NCBI GenBank assembly: GCA_945643635.1
Contig: CALZFC010000316.1
Location: forward strand, 27,501 to 91,500
Length of the DNA stretch: 64,000 nt
Direction of reading: 5' to 3'
From: Allodiplogaster sudhausi
Lineage: Eukaryota; Nematoda; Chromadorea; Rhabditida; Diplogasteridae
Both the position numbers and the translations under genes were made by a program. Each line of letters starts with the position of its first letter. Position 1 is the first letter of the stretch. Below the pieces are notes generated by a model. The model worked only from the letters and a program-made list of their open reading frames with translations. It was not told the DNA's origin and made no database searches. Positions 50,194-62,918 of the stretch are shown here, piece after piece.

Positions 50194-53100
50194 ATTTCTC
50201 TCCCTCTCTCTCTCTCTCTTTCTCTCTCTCTCTTTCTCTCTGTTTAGCTATGTCTCCCTCTTACTTTCTGTCTAGCCCTCTTCATGTCTAGCGCTCTCTC
50301 TCCCTCTGTCTCTCTCTCTCTCTCTCTGTCACTCTCTATCTCTGTCTCGCTCTCTTTCTCTCTGTCTCGCTTTCTATAACCCTCATTCTCTCTGTCTCTC
50401 TCTCTCTCTCTCTTGCTCTCTCCTAACTCTACTTACAATCAGGCCACTCCTACTGGGCTCGCGATATCTTCTTCGTCTTCGTGGACGGCTCACTCGATGG
50501 CGGCGCACTGGCAGCGGACTCCTGGCTCCGCGACTACTTTGGCACCGTGCCAAGAGAGAAGTCCGCCGGAGCCACTCGACTGCCCCGCGGACAGTTCATG
50601 GTCGGCGCTGTGGTCCTCGAGGTACTGTGACGAGTATATTGTAGATATGGAGAGAGAGAGAGAGAGAGATAAGAAAGAGTGTGATAGATAGGAATATGAA
50701 GCGCATGAGAGAGATATGAGAAGAGAATAAGAGAGAGATGAGAGAGAGGGATAGGAGAGAGAGAGAGAGAGGAAAAAGAATGATACATTGCGAACTGTTG
50801 TTGAGATTCTTGGAGGGCATGCATACTTTTATTAGGAGAATGATGATGCAAATGCGTGCTAAAAGTAGGAAAAAAATTATACATTCTAGGCGTACGAATA
50901 GATTGAGAAGTAATTAAATTTCTTTATGTGTAAAAAAAAATTCAAGCAACAGCGGCGTTTCCTGAATGAATGCGAAAGCGAGAAGTGGTCATTATACGGA
51001 GTTCAGGTTTGTAAGCCGAGTGAATTGTAGATCGTACCGTACCTACAACGACGTCCTATCGCACACGTCCTACTCTCTGGCCTCAATGGGCAGCTTCCCA
51101 ATCTCGACTTGTTCAATACTGTAAGTTATGTGGTCCTGAGGGGAAAGTTTTTTTGAACTAAAAAAAGGCGATATAAATTTCATAAATATAATCTTGATAG
51201 ATGTACAATGTAAGATAACATGGAAAAAACTAGAAATCTACTCTATAGCGAAGGAAAGAATATTTAAGCGATAAATTGATAATCAATATTTTCTGCTAGG
51301 TCGCCCGAATCAGCGCCCGTGGCAATTTCCGTATGAACGTCATGATCTATCCAACGAATGCGGAGGTTTTGCTTAATTATTGTTACTTTCTTTCTTTATT
51401 TGTGGGTTTTATTTGACCTTTAAGAATGTATTTCTTTTAATGGTTTTTTTTTTATCATTTGTTAGTTTTAATTCATTTGTATTTTATTTGTCGGGGATTT
51501 AAAATGGATTGTTGGAAGAGGAATATGAAATGATTGCGCTGTCTTATGAGGAAAGCCATGTTTTGAAGGCACTTCGAGTTCGCGAGCACGAAATCCCCGT
51601 GCGCTTCTTGCTCACTCAAGCATTCACTGCGGTCGAGGGCGTGCACAGCGTGTTCGGCCAGTACGGAGTCCAGGTAGTATTCGTGTTTTGGCCAGTACGG
51701 AGTCCAGGTAGTATTCGTATTTTGGCCAGTACGGAGTCCAATTTGTTCCGGGTTCTTTCCTTTAGCTGCACACAGACATCAACACGGGGGTATGACAAAA
51801 GTGCAGCGGACAAAAGCGCAGCGGTCAAAAGCGCAGCGCCAGGCCTGGTGCGTGTATGCGACGGCGAATTGTTACCATTTTGTCTGTTCAAACCATGGTG
51901 GACATCTTTATAACCGATCTAATTATTTGTTAAGGCCATTTTAACTCCAATATTAATCATTCATGACGTCTTACAGTTGAAAATTAGTGAATTAAGTCTC
52001 AAATCATGCGACTTTAGCATGTTTCCGGCCCCCGTTTTTAAATTAAATTTACAGGACAACAATAAAAATAGGCAAGAATGACTTGGACAATACACCTTCA
52101 TCAATATGTTTAAAACTGGACAGGAACACTGTTTCAAACTAAATTATAATTTTAAAAAATTTTAGGCTAGCATAATAAACGCTGTCATTATTGCAGTTTC
52201 AGCATCCGCCTATAATTTAAACACAGTTATCATAACAATGGACATATTACACGTAGTAAATTCTTAGTATTGAAAATGAAGTTAAAGAAATCATCCGGGA
52301 ATAACTATTTTCTCTTGCGCTACAATACGCTCTGTAGCGCTACTGTAGCATCCGCCTGTTCTAGCCCGAGAGAGCGTTGCAAAATAGGAGGGTTCTAATA
52401 TATACAATAGCCATTCTCTACCCGTGATATTTAACATGGTTAGAATTCTGAAACGATGATATGAAAATAATTCAAACTTCCTGAATCTATCTTTTACGCC
52501 GAGACGAACTGAACCATGCGATAAACATAACACGTTAATTATTCGCCGGAGATCCCTTCAATGGGCAAATGGAACGATAGAGAGAGATAAAGAGACAGAG
52601 AGAGAGATTGAAAGAGAGAGAGAGAGAGAGAGACAAAAGGAGTGCAAGAGCTCCGTGATATGTAAAATAAATGGTTAAAAAAGAAAGTAAACTACCATTT
52701 AACACCCTATTTTCTCATGCTCACGAACACTCAAAAAGGCCCTCAGAAATTGAAGCGTGGGCGGACACGAAGTCGATCATTTAGTTCCAGCGTTTATTAT
52801 GCTAGCATTAAAAAAATTTTTGAATTAAAATTTAGTTTGCAACAGTGTTCCTGTCCAGTTTTAAACATATTGATGAAGCTGTATTGTCCAAGTCATTCTT
52901 GCCTATTTTTATTGTTGTCCTGTAAATTTAATTTCAAAACGGGGGCCGGAAACACGCTAAAGTCGCATGATTTGAGACTTAATTCACTAATTTTCAACTG
53001 TAAGACGTCATGAATGATTAATATTGGAGTTAAAATGGCCTTAACAAATAATTAGATCGGTTATAAAGATGTCCACCATGGTTTGAACCGACAAAATGGT

Positions 53101-54909
53101 AACAATTCGCCGTCGCATACACGCACCAGGCCTGGCGCTGCGCTTTTGACCGCTGCGCTTTTGTCCGCTGCACTTTTGACCGCTGCGCATTTGACCGCTG
53201 CGCTTTTGTCATACCCCCCATCAACACATGTATAAACGGCAACAAATTTGTTGAACGGTCAGTGGCAGAATGTGGATTCGATAGAAAAAAGAGGGAAGCA
53301 AAGGGAAGCTCGCATCGCAGGCGAGGGGGCGTGGCTCGTTCGCCTGAACAATACTTACTTACTTACCAGCATATTTCTTCTTTAGGAATCCCTAAAAAAA
53401 ACTCTGGGAAATATATCTATAATATGTCTGTCTATTCTCATTCATATGGAAATTTTGTTGCAATTTTTGGAAACTAGGTAAGGCTAGTTAAAATAGAAAG
53501 TACACAATAAATGCCTTGTATTTTTTTGATAAACAAATATTCTAGCTTTAAAATGCATATGGAAATATGTTTTTGTTTACATCCGTTCTCGTTCAGGCTC
53601 TGACACTTCGCATGGGCACCGAGGGAACGGCCGGTCAGCCTACGGCTGAGAGACTCGTTGAACTCGTGCTCAGGTCTCTCAACAATCTACATGAAAGGTT
53701 CCGTTTTATTTTGATCTTTGGTCCTTGATTCTTACTTTTTTTATTTCTTTCTGAAGCTATTAGCACGTAATACTGAGGGATAATATCATATATTATTATA
53801 TCACTGGATTGCTGACAAGGTAAAGCTTTTGCCAAAGTATCGATTAAATTCCAGGTTTCACCAGTCGTACTTCCTGTATATCCTCGTCTCTCCAATGTCC
53901 TTTGTCTCGATCGCCTTCTACACTCCGCTTGTTGGACTTCTCCTTGCGCCTCTGCTGATCTGTGTTAGTCAATTCACAAGAATTCCTTTTATTTGCTTAA
54001 GCAAACGCTGGAAAAAAATCAGATATTTCTGGAAGAAAAGCTGGTTTTTTTTCCTTCTGTGAAAGAATAAATTTGTAAGAAAAAAAGTAGAGCAGCTATA
54101 TATTTAAAAAAAATCTATTTTTGAGGCTCTCCGTGAGTGGTTTCTCCTGCGGGCAGGAGCATTGAAGCTTCCCATTGCTATTCCAACACTCGCACTCATC
54201 GGGATCGGAGAGTATCTCGCCCTCCCAGTTGTAAGTTGCGTTTCTTTTTCTTTGCTTCTCTCTTTCTCTCTGTCACTCTCTCACTCACTCTCTCTCTCCA
54301 TCTATCTCTCCCTTTCTCACTCACTCTCTCTCTCCCTCTATCTCTCCCTCTCTCACTCACTCTCTCTCCATCTATCTCTCCCGCTCTCTCTCACACACTC
54401 TCTCTCTCCATCTATCTCTCCCTCTCTCACTCACTCTCGCTCCCTCTATCTCTCCCTCTCTCACTCACTCTCACACTCTCTCCATTTCTATATCTCTCTG
54501 ACAACTCGCTTCCTGTCATTCATACTGTTTCTTTAGCTTCTCTCCAGCACAATGAAGCTTCTCGTTCAAGCCAACATATAAAATAATATATGAATTGAAA
54601 TTCATAGGCATAGTTGTCCAGCAATTGTATAAATATTTTTTTTTATAAATATTCCATTTTTGCCTGTTCAGGTCGTGAAATTCTCCGCCCTGGACGAGGA
54701 GACAACAGTGAAAATTCTTCTCGCCTTGCTTGTCTTACCATACGGATTGGTGGTTCCTCTGTTCGTGGAGTTGTTTATCAGTTATAAAACTATATTAATT
54801 TATGTTTTTTTTAAAAATAATATTGTTTTAGGGATTACAATAAAAAGAGGGTGGCAGCGAAGGTTCCAGAATTACTTTCTCAAAACGTAGCACTTTATTA
54901 GTAGTTAGG

Positions 54910-54944
<35 letters not shown>

Positions 54945-55050
54945 TTTTTTTTAAATATTGTTTTAGGGATTACAATAAAAGGAGGGTGGCAGCGAAGGTT
55001 CCAGAATTACTTTCTCAAAACGTAGCACTTTATTAGTAGTTAGGTAATAT

Positions 55051-55085
<35 letters not shown>

Positions 55086-56183
55086 TATTTATTTATTTAT
55101 TTATAAATCTTGATTGTCTTATTTTGAGAGCCCGCGAGAGCGCCGGAGCATTCCGCTTCCTTCTTCTCGTCGCCTCAGCCCTCCTCCTGGCCAGTCTCTC
55201 TCTCCTCAACTTTGGCCTCGGTCTCCTCTCTGCTGCCGTTGCCCTCCTTCCACTTGTTGTCATCACTACATACCGAAGCAGAACTCGGTTCAGATGTGTT
55301 TGCTTTCAGTTATTTCATCCATTTTCTTTAAATGTTTGTGGTTCTAGAAATATAGTGTTAAGTTTGACAAATCGAAATTCTTATTTGGCGAATTTGTATA
55401 AACTTTTTTTATATAAATTATTTTTAAATATAATTTTTTAAAATAAAGGTTTAAGAATTAATCTAAATTTTATTTTTAAAAGAAATAAATTGGGAATTGC
55501 TAGAGAGAGATAGGGAGAGAGAGAGAGGAGAGAGAGAGGCGTGAGAGAGAGAGAAAGGAGAGAGAGGCGAGAGAGAGAGAGAGGAGAGAGAGAGAGCAAT
55601 GAATTCCAGCTTATCCTCGCTGAGTCGCAGTCTTCTTCTGGCTCTCTTCCACCCTCTTTCTCTGCTTCTCCTCGGCCAACTCGCCCTCTACTCCCTTGAC
55701 AATGGAACAGCATGGTGGAACCGACTTGATTCTGCTAAGATTACGGTATTTTTCATTACATCTTTAATTTTTTGTAATTCTTCTTTTCAGATTTGTGATA
55801 TTATATCTTTCTTAAGTTATGCATTGTAATATCTGACTTGTAATTTATTTTTAAGTAGACGAATATTATATGTTCTAACTGTAGTAATTTTCTCTATGGT
55901 TCCGGTTATTTATATTTGTATGTTGTTTTATTTTCGTAAATTAACAATAAGAGTTTTTTTTCTGTAGAAATATTTCCTTTTTTAGCACGTTCTGAACGTA
56001 GAAGCACCCAGTCGACTGCTCACCACGTTGGCCCGTCTCCTACACGAGGACACCTTCTTCTCATCTTGGCACCTCAGGCTACTTTGCATTGCCGCGGGTC
56101 CCGTCTGGAATTGCCTGCTTGCGCTCGCGAGTACGGTAGAGGGGGGTCCTGATGAGGAGGAAAAGAAGCTTAAAAAGGAGTAG
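48630..56183 (+). CDS. GPAA1: GPI transamidase subunit GPAA1 (GAA1)
   Basis: Exons 48630-48765, 48920-48985, 49221-49293, 49548-49641, 50022-50157, 50443-50621, 51031-51120, 51300-51365, 51569-51673, 53597-53697, 53855-53963, 54126-54230, 54672-54764, 55129-55287, 55610-55745, 55986-56183. GPAA1 is an ER membrane subunit with an aminopeptidase-like lumenal domain that holds the GPI lipid. Seen: N-terminal TM after a short cytosolic stretch, RAEYTRISEHALMPG, HSYWARDIFFVFVDGSLDG, SGLNGQLPNLDLFNT, ALTLRMGTEGTAG, RFHQSYFLYILVSPMSFVSI, several TMs and a tail ending KKLKKE (KxKxx ER-retrieval type). One in-frame piece between 54764 and 55129 was not resolved: the phases there do not meet, so a short exon is missing from this model. 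A foldback transposon sits in intron 51674-53596. Confidence 0.9.
49020..50440. repeat. (CT)n and (GA)n tracts in GPAA1 introns
   Basis: CT at 49025-49205, GA at 49870-50010, CT at 50160-50425. Another CT minisatellite with tcactcactctctctcc units lies at 54250-54500. Confidence 0.85.
51656..51740 (+). repeat. 34-bp tandem repeat copying a GPAA1 exon end and donor
   Basis: Two and a half copies of a unit starting ggccagtacggagtccag then gtagtattcg. Copies two and three lie in the intron, and copy two carries an intact donor sequence. Confidence 0.93.
51786..53219. mobile_element. Non-autonomous foldback/MULE-like transposon with long TIRs
   Basis: Ends GGGGGTATGACAAAAG and its inverse. The left and right 430-450 bp are inverse complements with scattered differences, and the outer parts carry gcgcagcggtcaaaa tandem motifs. 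An 8-bp target duplication ATCAACAC flanks it (51778-51785 and 53220-53227). The unique centre (about 52235-52790) has no convincing reading frame. Size and 8-bp duplication suggest a MULE or a related superfamily; hAT and P also make 8-bp duplications. Confidence 0.85.
54800..55062 (+). repeat. Tandem duplication of an exon-like segment in a GPAA1 intron
   Basis: Two copies, about 130 bp apart, of a segment that starts with ttgttttag and can read DYNKKRVAAKVPELLSQNVA, each ending in a (TA)n run. The frame is open but its phase does not fit the flanking exons. Confidence 0.85.
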
Positions 56184-57712
56184 TTCTTTGACCTTTGGTC
56201 TATCTCATTTTATCGAAGAAGAGCTTTGCATTTAAGAGAGCGTGTGACAAATTGTTGCGTATTTAATGTCTTTCAATAATTAAGTGCTATTTTTAAATAA
56301 TTAAAATTAATCACGATAGATCTGTATACGAATTCAGTGCTAAAAGGCGCTATGTACCTCTATATATGTAGGATTTTAGTTTGATCGATTGATACGGTCG
56401 AAAAATAATTTTGGCTTTTTTCCCTTAATGCTCCCTGTGATTTATATTTATACATGTGAAATTTAAAAAAAAAATCTTATGTATTTATTGATCCCCTTCT
56501 AGGCAGCGACCCACGCTTTAAACGGCAACTTTAAACGGATGATATTTCAGTGATGTGATAAACATATTTTGAATATTGACTTTCTCCTATGTATGACTAA
56601 CTAGGTCTTTTGAGGGTAACATGGTAAGTGACCCTCTAGGAGGAAGTGACGATGATTGCCTTACGCTTGTATGGATTTGGGTGCGGAATTAAAAGCGTCA
56701 AAAAGCAGGCAGAGAGGTGGAGAGAAGCAAATTGTTGTACCATCCAGATCATGGAAGAATGGAAACAGAGAGAGAGAAAGAGGAAGTGAGAGGAAGAAGA
56801 AAGAAGAAAAATGTCCTGCCACCAGATAAGAGTAGGTAAAATAAGACACTGTGGAAGACTTTGTGGAGCAGGGTGAGTGGATTGATTATATAGTGCCAAG
56901 AAATCATATTTGGTAGGCTGAAAACGGCATTTCTTCCCAACTTTTGTCAACAACATCATCAAAAGTGGTGAGTATGGCTCTGAGGAGGTCCAAAATCGTT
57001 CGAGTCGCGTTTGTCACACTTTCTTCCCTGAAGAAAAGGCAACTGTTATTTCAAAAGAACAGAGAGAGAGAGATAGATAGATAGATAGATAGATAGAGAG
57101 AGAGGGGCAGCGAGAAAGAGAGAAGGAGAGAGAGAACGAGAAAGAGATAGGAGAGAGATAGACGGGAGAAAGAGTAGCAAGAAAGAGACAAATTGTGGAA
57201 AAGAGGAGTCCTAACAGAAAGAAGAATGCGACTGTAAGAAATCATGAAAGTGAAAGGAGGTGGTGCGAGACGGAGAGGAGGCTTTGTAGGGCAGGTGAAA
57301 GCTGTCGTTCTCCCTTCCTTCTCCCCTGGAGGGGGAAGGATAAGGATATATCTCGATTAGTGGAAAACAAGTGAGAATGAGAGATCGGAGGAGATTAACG
57401 AGCATGATAGATAAGAGACGAGGTAGTGAGAGAGTTTGCTTATAGTAACAGCTTATTGTTAGTGTTTCCCGAGACAAGCACCAGTCCATGCTTTCGCCTA
57501 ATATATCTTTGAGAGATATGGCATGCCTCCCGGTGAAGCAAAATCTGAAGTGATCCCTATGAAATACTTATGTAATAATTTCAAAAAGAAGTACACGAGA
57601 TAAGAAGAAAAGCAGAAAAAGATAGGAATGATAAATATATAAGAGAAAGAATAGGGCGAGAGAAAGAGAGGGAAAGTGAGAAAGAGAAGCGGAGGAGGTT
57701 TGTTCAGAGATT

Positions 57713-57751
<39 letters not shown>

Positions 57752-59043
57752 GGAGGGAGAGAGTTACACAGGAGTGAGGGATGGGCGTATAGCGAGAGAA
57801 AAATTGTGAAGAGAAAGGAGTGGCTGAGATCTTAATGAAGTATAAGCTGAATTTGCTTGCATCCTCGAATCAGCACTGTCGCAACAGTTCGAGCTCTTCC
57901 ACAACCATTAGTACATGTACGTACATTCTATCGCTCGCGCTCTCTCTCTCTCTCTATCTCTCTCTCTTTCTCACTCTATCTCTCTCTCTCTCTCTCGCGC
58001 TCTCTCTCTCTCGCTCTCTATCTCTATCTGTCGCTCTCTTTCTCTCTATCTCTCTCGTTCTCTCTCTCTCTTTTTCTCTTTCTCTCTGTCTGTTCCATTG
58101 CAGACTCATCTTTATCTATGCAGCTTATAAAATAAGAGTTTCCCATAATTATCAGTGGGCATCTCAGGCTTTGTCTGATGTCAACTTCTGGAATTCTGTG
58201 CCTTCTTTCGCGCTCTGTTTCCCTTTTTTTTTATTTCTCCCTCTCTGCTCACTTGTTGCAGTGAAGTTCAACTGCTGCCCTTTAAAAGCTAGCCCGAAAC
58301 TTATTGCAAGCAAAAGCAGTTTCTCTGTCTGCCCTGTCTCTCACTCTCTCTCTCTTTCTCTCTCTCTCTCTCTTTCTTTCGCTCTCAGTCTGCCTGACCC
58401 TCAAAACCTTTCTCTCTCCCTCACACATTCCCTGTGGAGATGTGCCCCGTGGTAGTATTCCGTCTCTCTCTCTCTCTTTTTTGTATGTAAGAGTGACCGG
58501 TCGGAACGAGTCAAGGGGACGCGGTCTCCAGAGTGTCAAGGCAGTCATTTTATTACTTTCTCGCTTTCTCTGGCTCTCTCTCTCTCACTTTTCTCTCTCT
58601 CTCTCACTCTCTCACTCACTCCCATGCTCGAATGCTTGAAATTCCAGGCAATACTATCTGCACTGATTATGTGTGAAACTGGCTCGAGGCTTCTCTGTTC
58701 CTCTGCCATTTATCCGTGACTGACTGAGGCCTTTTTCTCTCATTTTCCGCTTCTCTTTCATTTTCTCCCTCCATCACTCCTGCTTTGCATCAATGTAGCC
58801 TGATGGACCGACAGATCCGTACGTGAGCCAGCGAGAGTGAGACGGTGAGAGAGAGTGAGAGAGAGAGTGAGTGAGAGATAGAGAGCGAGAGAAAGACATA
58901 GATAGAGATAGGATACGGGAGTGACTGTATTGATAAAGAGGAGAGGAAATCATTGACATTCTTATTGAGATTTGAACAGATTCAATTGGTGAACGAGTGA
59001 TCGTGAGAGAGAGGGAGAGAGGAGGGCGTGAAAAAAGAAAGAA

Positions 59044-59093
<50 letters not shown>

Positions 59094-59456
59094 AGTCAGA
59101 TCGGGACTTGGCTCCTCGAAATCAAGATCTCGTCGGCTGCTCCGTGCACTGTCTGTCCTAGTCAGCGACTATATCCAGGTCGAGAAAAAGAAGGAAAGCG
59201 GTCCGGCAGGGGGACATGTATCGAGAATAAGGAAGGAGAGATATCGAGAGAAGAGAGAGAGAGAGAGAAAGAGAGATAGAGAGAGAGGAGGTTGTGAGAG
59301 GGGACAAAGAGCGAGAGAAAAGAGATACAGAAAAGTAGAGAGGGAGAAGGAGGGGCAAGACAGGGGACAGACAGCAAAAAGGGAACCTAAGGAAATAAAT
59401 GGATAAATGGTCAAGCGAGAAGGTGAGGCTTCCCGGCTGCGGGAAGTGAAATCCGC

Positions 59457-59492
<36 letters not shown>

Positions 59493-59586
59493 TTAGAAAG
59501 AGAGAGAGATACAGAAAGAGAGAGACACAGAGAGAGAGTGAAAGAGAGAGAGTGAGAGAGAGAGTGAAAGAGAGAGAGACTGAGAG

Positions 59587-59640
<54 letters not shown>

Positions 59641-60188
59641 TTTCTTTCAATGTGCTGCTTCACTTTTCCTGCTTTCACTTTTGCAGTGAACTTCACTCCG
59701 CGTAGGAATGTTCTCCGCTTTGCTTCATATTCATGGACCCGAATAACATTTTATTTTCTTCATTTTCCTAAGAAAAAAAAAGTTTGTTGAAAATTAATCA
59801 GATATTGCAGTTTATATTTCACATATCAATTTCTGAGTTGTTCTTCATATTTTCCTCTGGTGTAGCATTTGTGTTTCCCCTAAAAAGCTTTCTTTTTTTT
59901 CTCACCATCAGACTTCCACCAATTCGTTCTATAAATTTCGCTTCATTCATTCCTCCTGCCTCCTGGAGAGTTGCAGGCAAAGGGAGAACGAGGACTCTTC
60001 CACACGAAACATGTTTCTATCGTATCAAAGGTGATTTGAAAGTTAGATGAGTACTGGGAAAAGGAACAAAGGCAGATGGGAGAGAGAGAGAGAACAAACG
60101 AGAGAAAGAGAGAGAAAAAGAAAAAGAAGGAGAGAGGGAAAGAGAGAAAGAGAGAAAGAGAGAGCAAGAGAGGAGAACCATTGAGAGA

Positions 60189-60231
<43 letters not shown>

Positions 60232-61031
60232 TGGAGCGTATGGAACGATAGAAAGGATAGAAGAAACGAGGCACACTCTGCACTTGGAGAAAGCGATCAG
60301 AAATAGGTGTTGGGATTTGTGGAGATGAATGATGTTATGGAGAGCGAGAGAGTGAGAGCGAGAAAGCGAGAGTGAGAGAGAGAAAGAAAGAGAGAGAGAG
60401 AGAAAGATAGAGAGAGAGAGAGAGGGAGAAAGAGAGAGAGAGAGAAAGAGAGAGAGACAGGGGACAAGGCGCAGAGAGTGAGATATCCGGTCTCGCTCCT
60501 TTCCGGCGCAACCAGTACTCGACGATCAAGCTGGCTCACCATCACTGAAGAAGACGTGTATTGGCAAGCCTGCTTACATGACTCACCCTTATCTTCTACC
60601 CCTCTCTCTCTCTCAATATCTCTCTCACTCTCGCTCTCTCTCTCTCCCTCTCTCTCTCTCTCTCTACCTGTCCATCCTCTCTCCCCTCTCCTTCCCTCTA
60701 TTCCTCTAAACTCTTCCTGTCTCACTCTCTATCTTCATCACCCTCTTTCTCCTCTCTCTCTCTCTCTCACTCTCTCTCCCACCATCACTCTCCCTTCTTC
60801 ATTCCACTGTCTCATGGGCTCTCCTTCATGCCCCTCCTCCTCAATATACATTCTGCCGAGAGCAAAGGGTGCGTGGTCATTCTGTTAAGAAACTTAAAAA
60901 CTTTTCTTTTTAATTTACCCCCTTTCCGAAAATTTCGAGAGAACATATAGTTTTGAAAGAAGCTACTACTATATTCAGCACAATATTCAGAGCCCTCACC
61001 CCTTCTTTTATCCCTCTCCCATCTGTCTCTG

Positions 61032-61064
<33 letters not shown>

Positions 61065-61369
61065 TTCTCTCTCTTTCTCTCACTCTCTCTCTCGTTATCT
61101 CCCTCTCCCTCTCTCTCTCTCCCATCTCTCTCTCTCTTTCGCTGATCTCGAAGATCTCTTCCCAGTGAGATATCGCTCACTGTTCATGCCATCTCAGCCC
61201 GTCCTTCTTCCTTTTTCCGCAATCACCCCTTCCATCTCTGGAATGTCCACAGTCGTCCTTGCCCTTTCGACCTCTGCTGCTCTTTTCTCCCGGAGCGTTC
61301 GTGGACCCCTGTCATCTTCTAATATCTCACAGATCCTGACATTTTCCCTCTGGTCGGGTCTTAAGATCT

Positions 61370-61545
61370 CTCACTCTCTTTTCCTCTCTTTCTCTCTCTC
61401 ACTCTCTCTTCCTCTCTTTCTCTCTCTCACTCTCTCTTCCTCTCTTTCTCTCTCTCACTCTCTCTTCCTCTCTTTCTCTCTCTCACTCTCTCTTCCTCTC
61501 TTTCTCTCTCTCACTCTCTCTCTCTGTTTCTCTTTCTCAATTTCT
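61370..61545. repeat. 28-bp CT minisatellite
   Basis: About five and a half identical units of ctctttctctctctcactct followed by ctcttcct. Confidence 0.85.
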
Positions 61546-61974
61546 TTCTCACTCTCCGTCAGTCCAAATGGATATCTTCACAATACATTATGCTCGTTTC
61601 CCTCTGTCTGATTCTCCCCTTCTTAGCTCACAAAATAGTTTTTTTTACTCGGTCTCTCTCTCTTTCTCTCTCTCTTTCTCTTTCTCTCTCTCTCTTTTCA
61701 TCTTTTATTTTTCTCCTTCATTTCTTCTTCGTCTTCTCTCTCCCTCTCTCTCTCTCTCCCTCTCTTCCTTTCCATCATCTTGATCTCTTGTGCTCCTCCC
61801 TCCTCATCTTCTCATCTCCATTTACCTGAATCTTGTATCCCCGCGAGAACGTTTCACACCGATTTCCACTGGCAATACTTGCATAATATTTTTTTTTTTG
61901 CAAATTTTTTTTTAATGTGCCCTCGCCTCTTCCAGCAGACTTACGATCCAATTTAAAAGACATGACAACATTCT

Positions 61975-62011
61975 CTCTCTTTCACTCTTTCTCTCTCTCT
62001 CCCTCTCGTTA

Positions 62012-62048
<37 letters not shown>

Positions 62049-62255
62049 CCTCTCGTTATCTCTCTCTCTCTCTTTTCTCTCTCCCTCTCCCTCTCGTTAT
62101 CTCTCTCTCTTCTCTCTCTCCCTCTCCCTCTCGTTATCTCTCTCTCTCTCTTTTCTCTCTCCCTCTCCCTCTCGTTATCTCTCTCTCTCTCTTTTCTCTC
62201 TCCCTCTCCCTCTCGTTATCTCTCTCTCTCTCTTCTCTCTCTCCCTCTCCCTCTC

Positions 62256-62270
<15 letters not shown>
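61975..62270. repeat. About 41-bp CT minisatellite
   Basis: Seven units each containing one gttatc in a pyrimidine background (tctctccctctccctctcg then ttatctctctctctctcttt). Confidence 0.85.
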
Positions 62271-62295
<25 letters not shown>

Positions 62296-62758
62296 ATCTC
62301 TCCCTCTCTCTCTCTCGTTCTCTCGCTTTCTCTCTCTCTCTCTCTCTCTCGAGCCAGTTTCCTCCGTGACCTGATTAATTTTCACTTTCTTCTTCCTTTC
62401 TTCTCCGCTTCTCATCGAATTGCCCCTCATTCTTTATCTCGATTTCATCCATTTTGAACGGCTTTATTCTCAATTTCGTTGGCCACTTATTGTTAGTTTC
62501 AATTATGCCCCGCTGATGGAATCATTCGAATCCCTTTCGTCACTTTCTCGGATTGCCGTCGGCATGATCGGTTGTCTTTCTCTCTCCTCAGCCGATCTCT
62601 CGTTTTTCTTCTCCATCTTCTTCTTCATTGTTTCATGTTCATGCTGCGCGAGATTAACCAGCTGAACAATGAAAAGGCCGTTCCAGCGAGAACGCAGCAG
62701 TTCTGACGAGTGCCACTCTTGGCGAGAAAAAATGGCAACTGGAGAAGTTGAGGGAGAA

Positions 62759-62797
<39 letters not shown>

Positions 62798-62867
62798 AGC
62801 GAGCGAGAAAGAGAGAGAAAAAGAGAGAGAGTGCGAGAGTGCGAGAGAGAAAGATAAAGAGCGAGAG

Positions 62868-62918
<51 letters not shown>

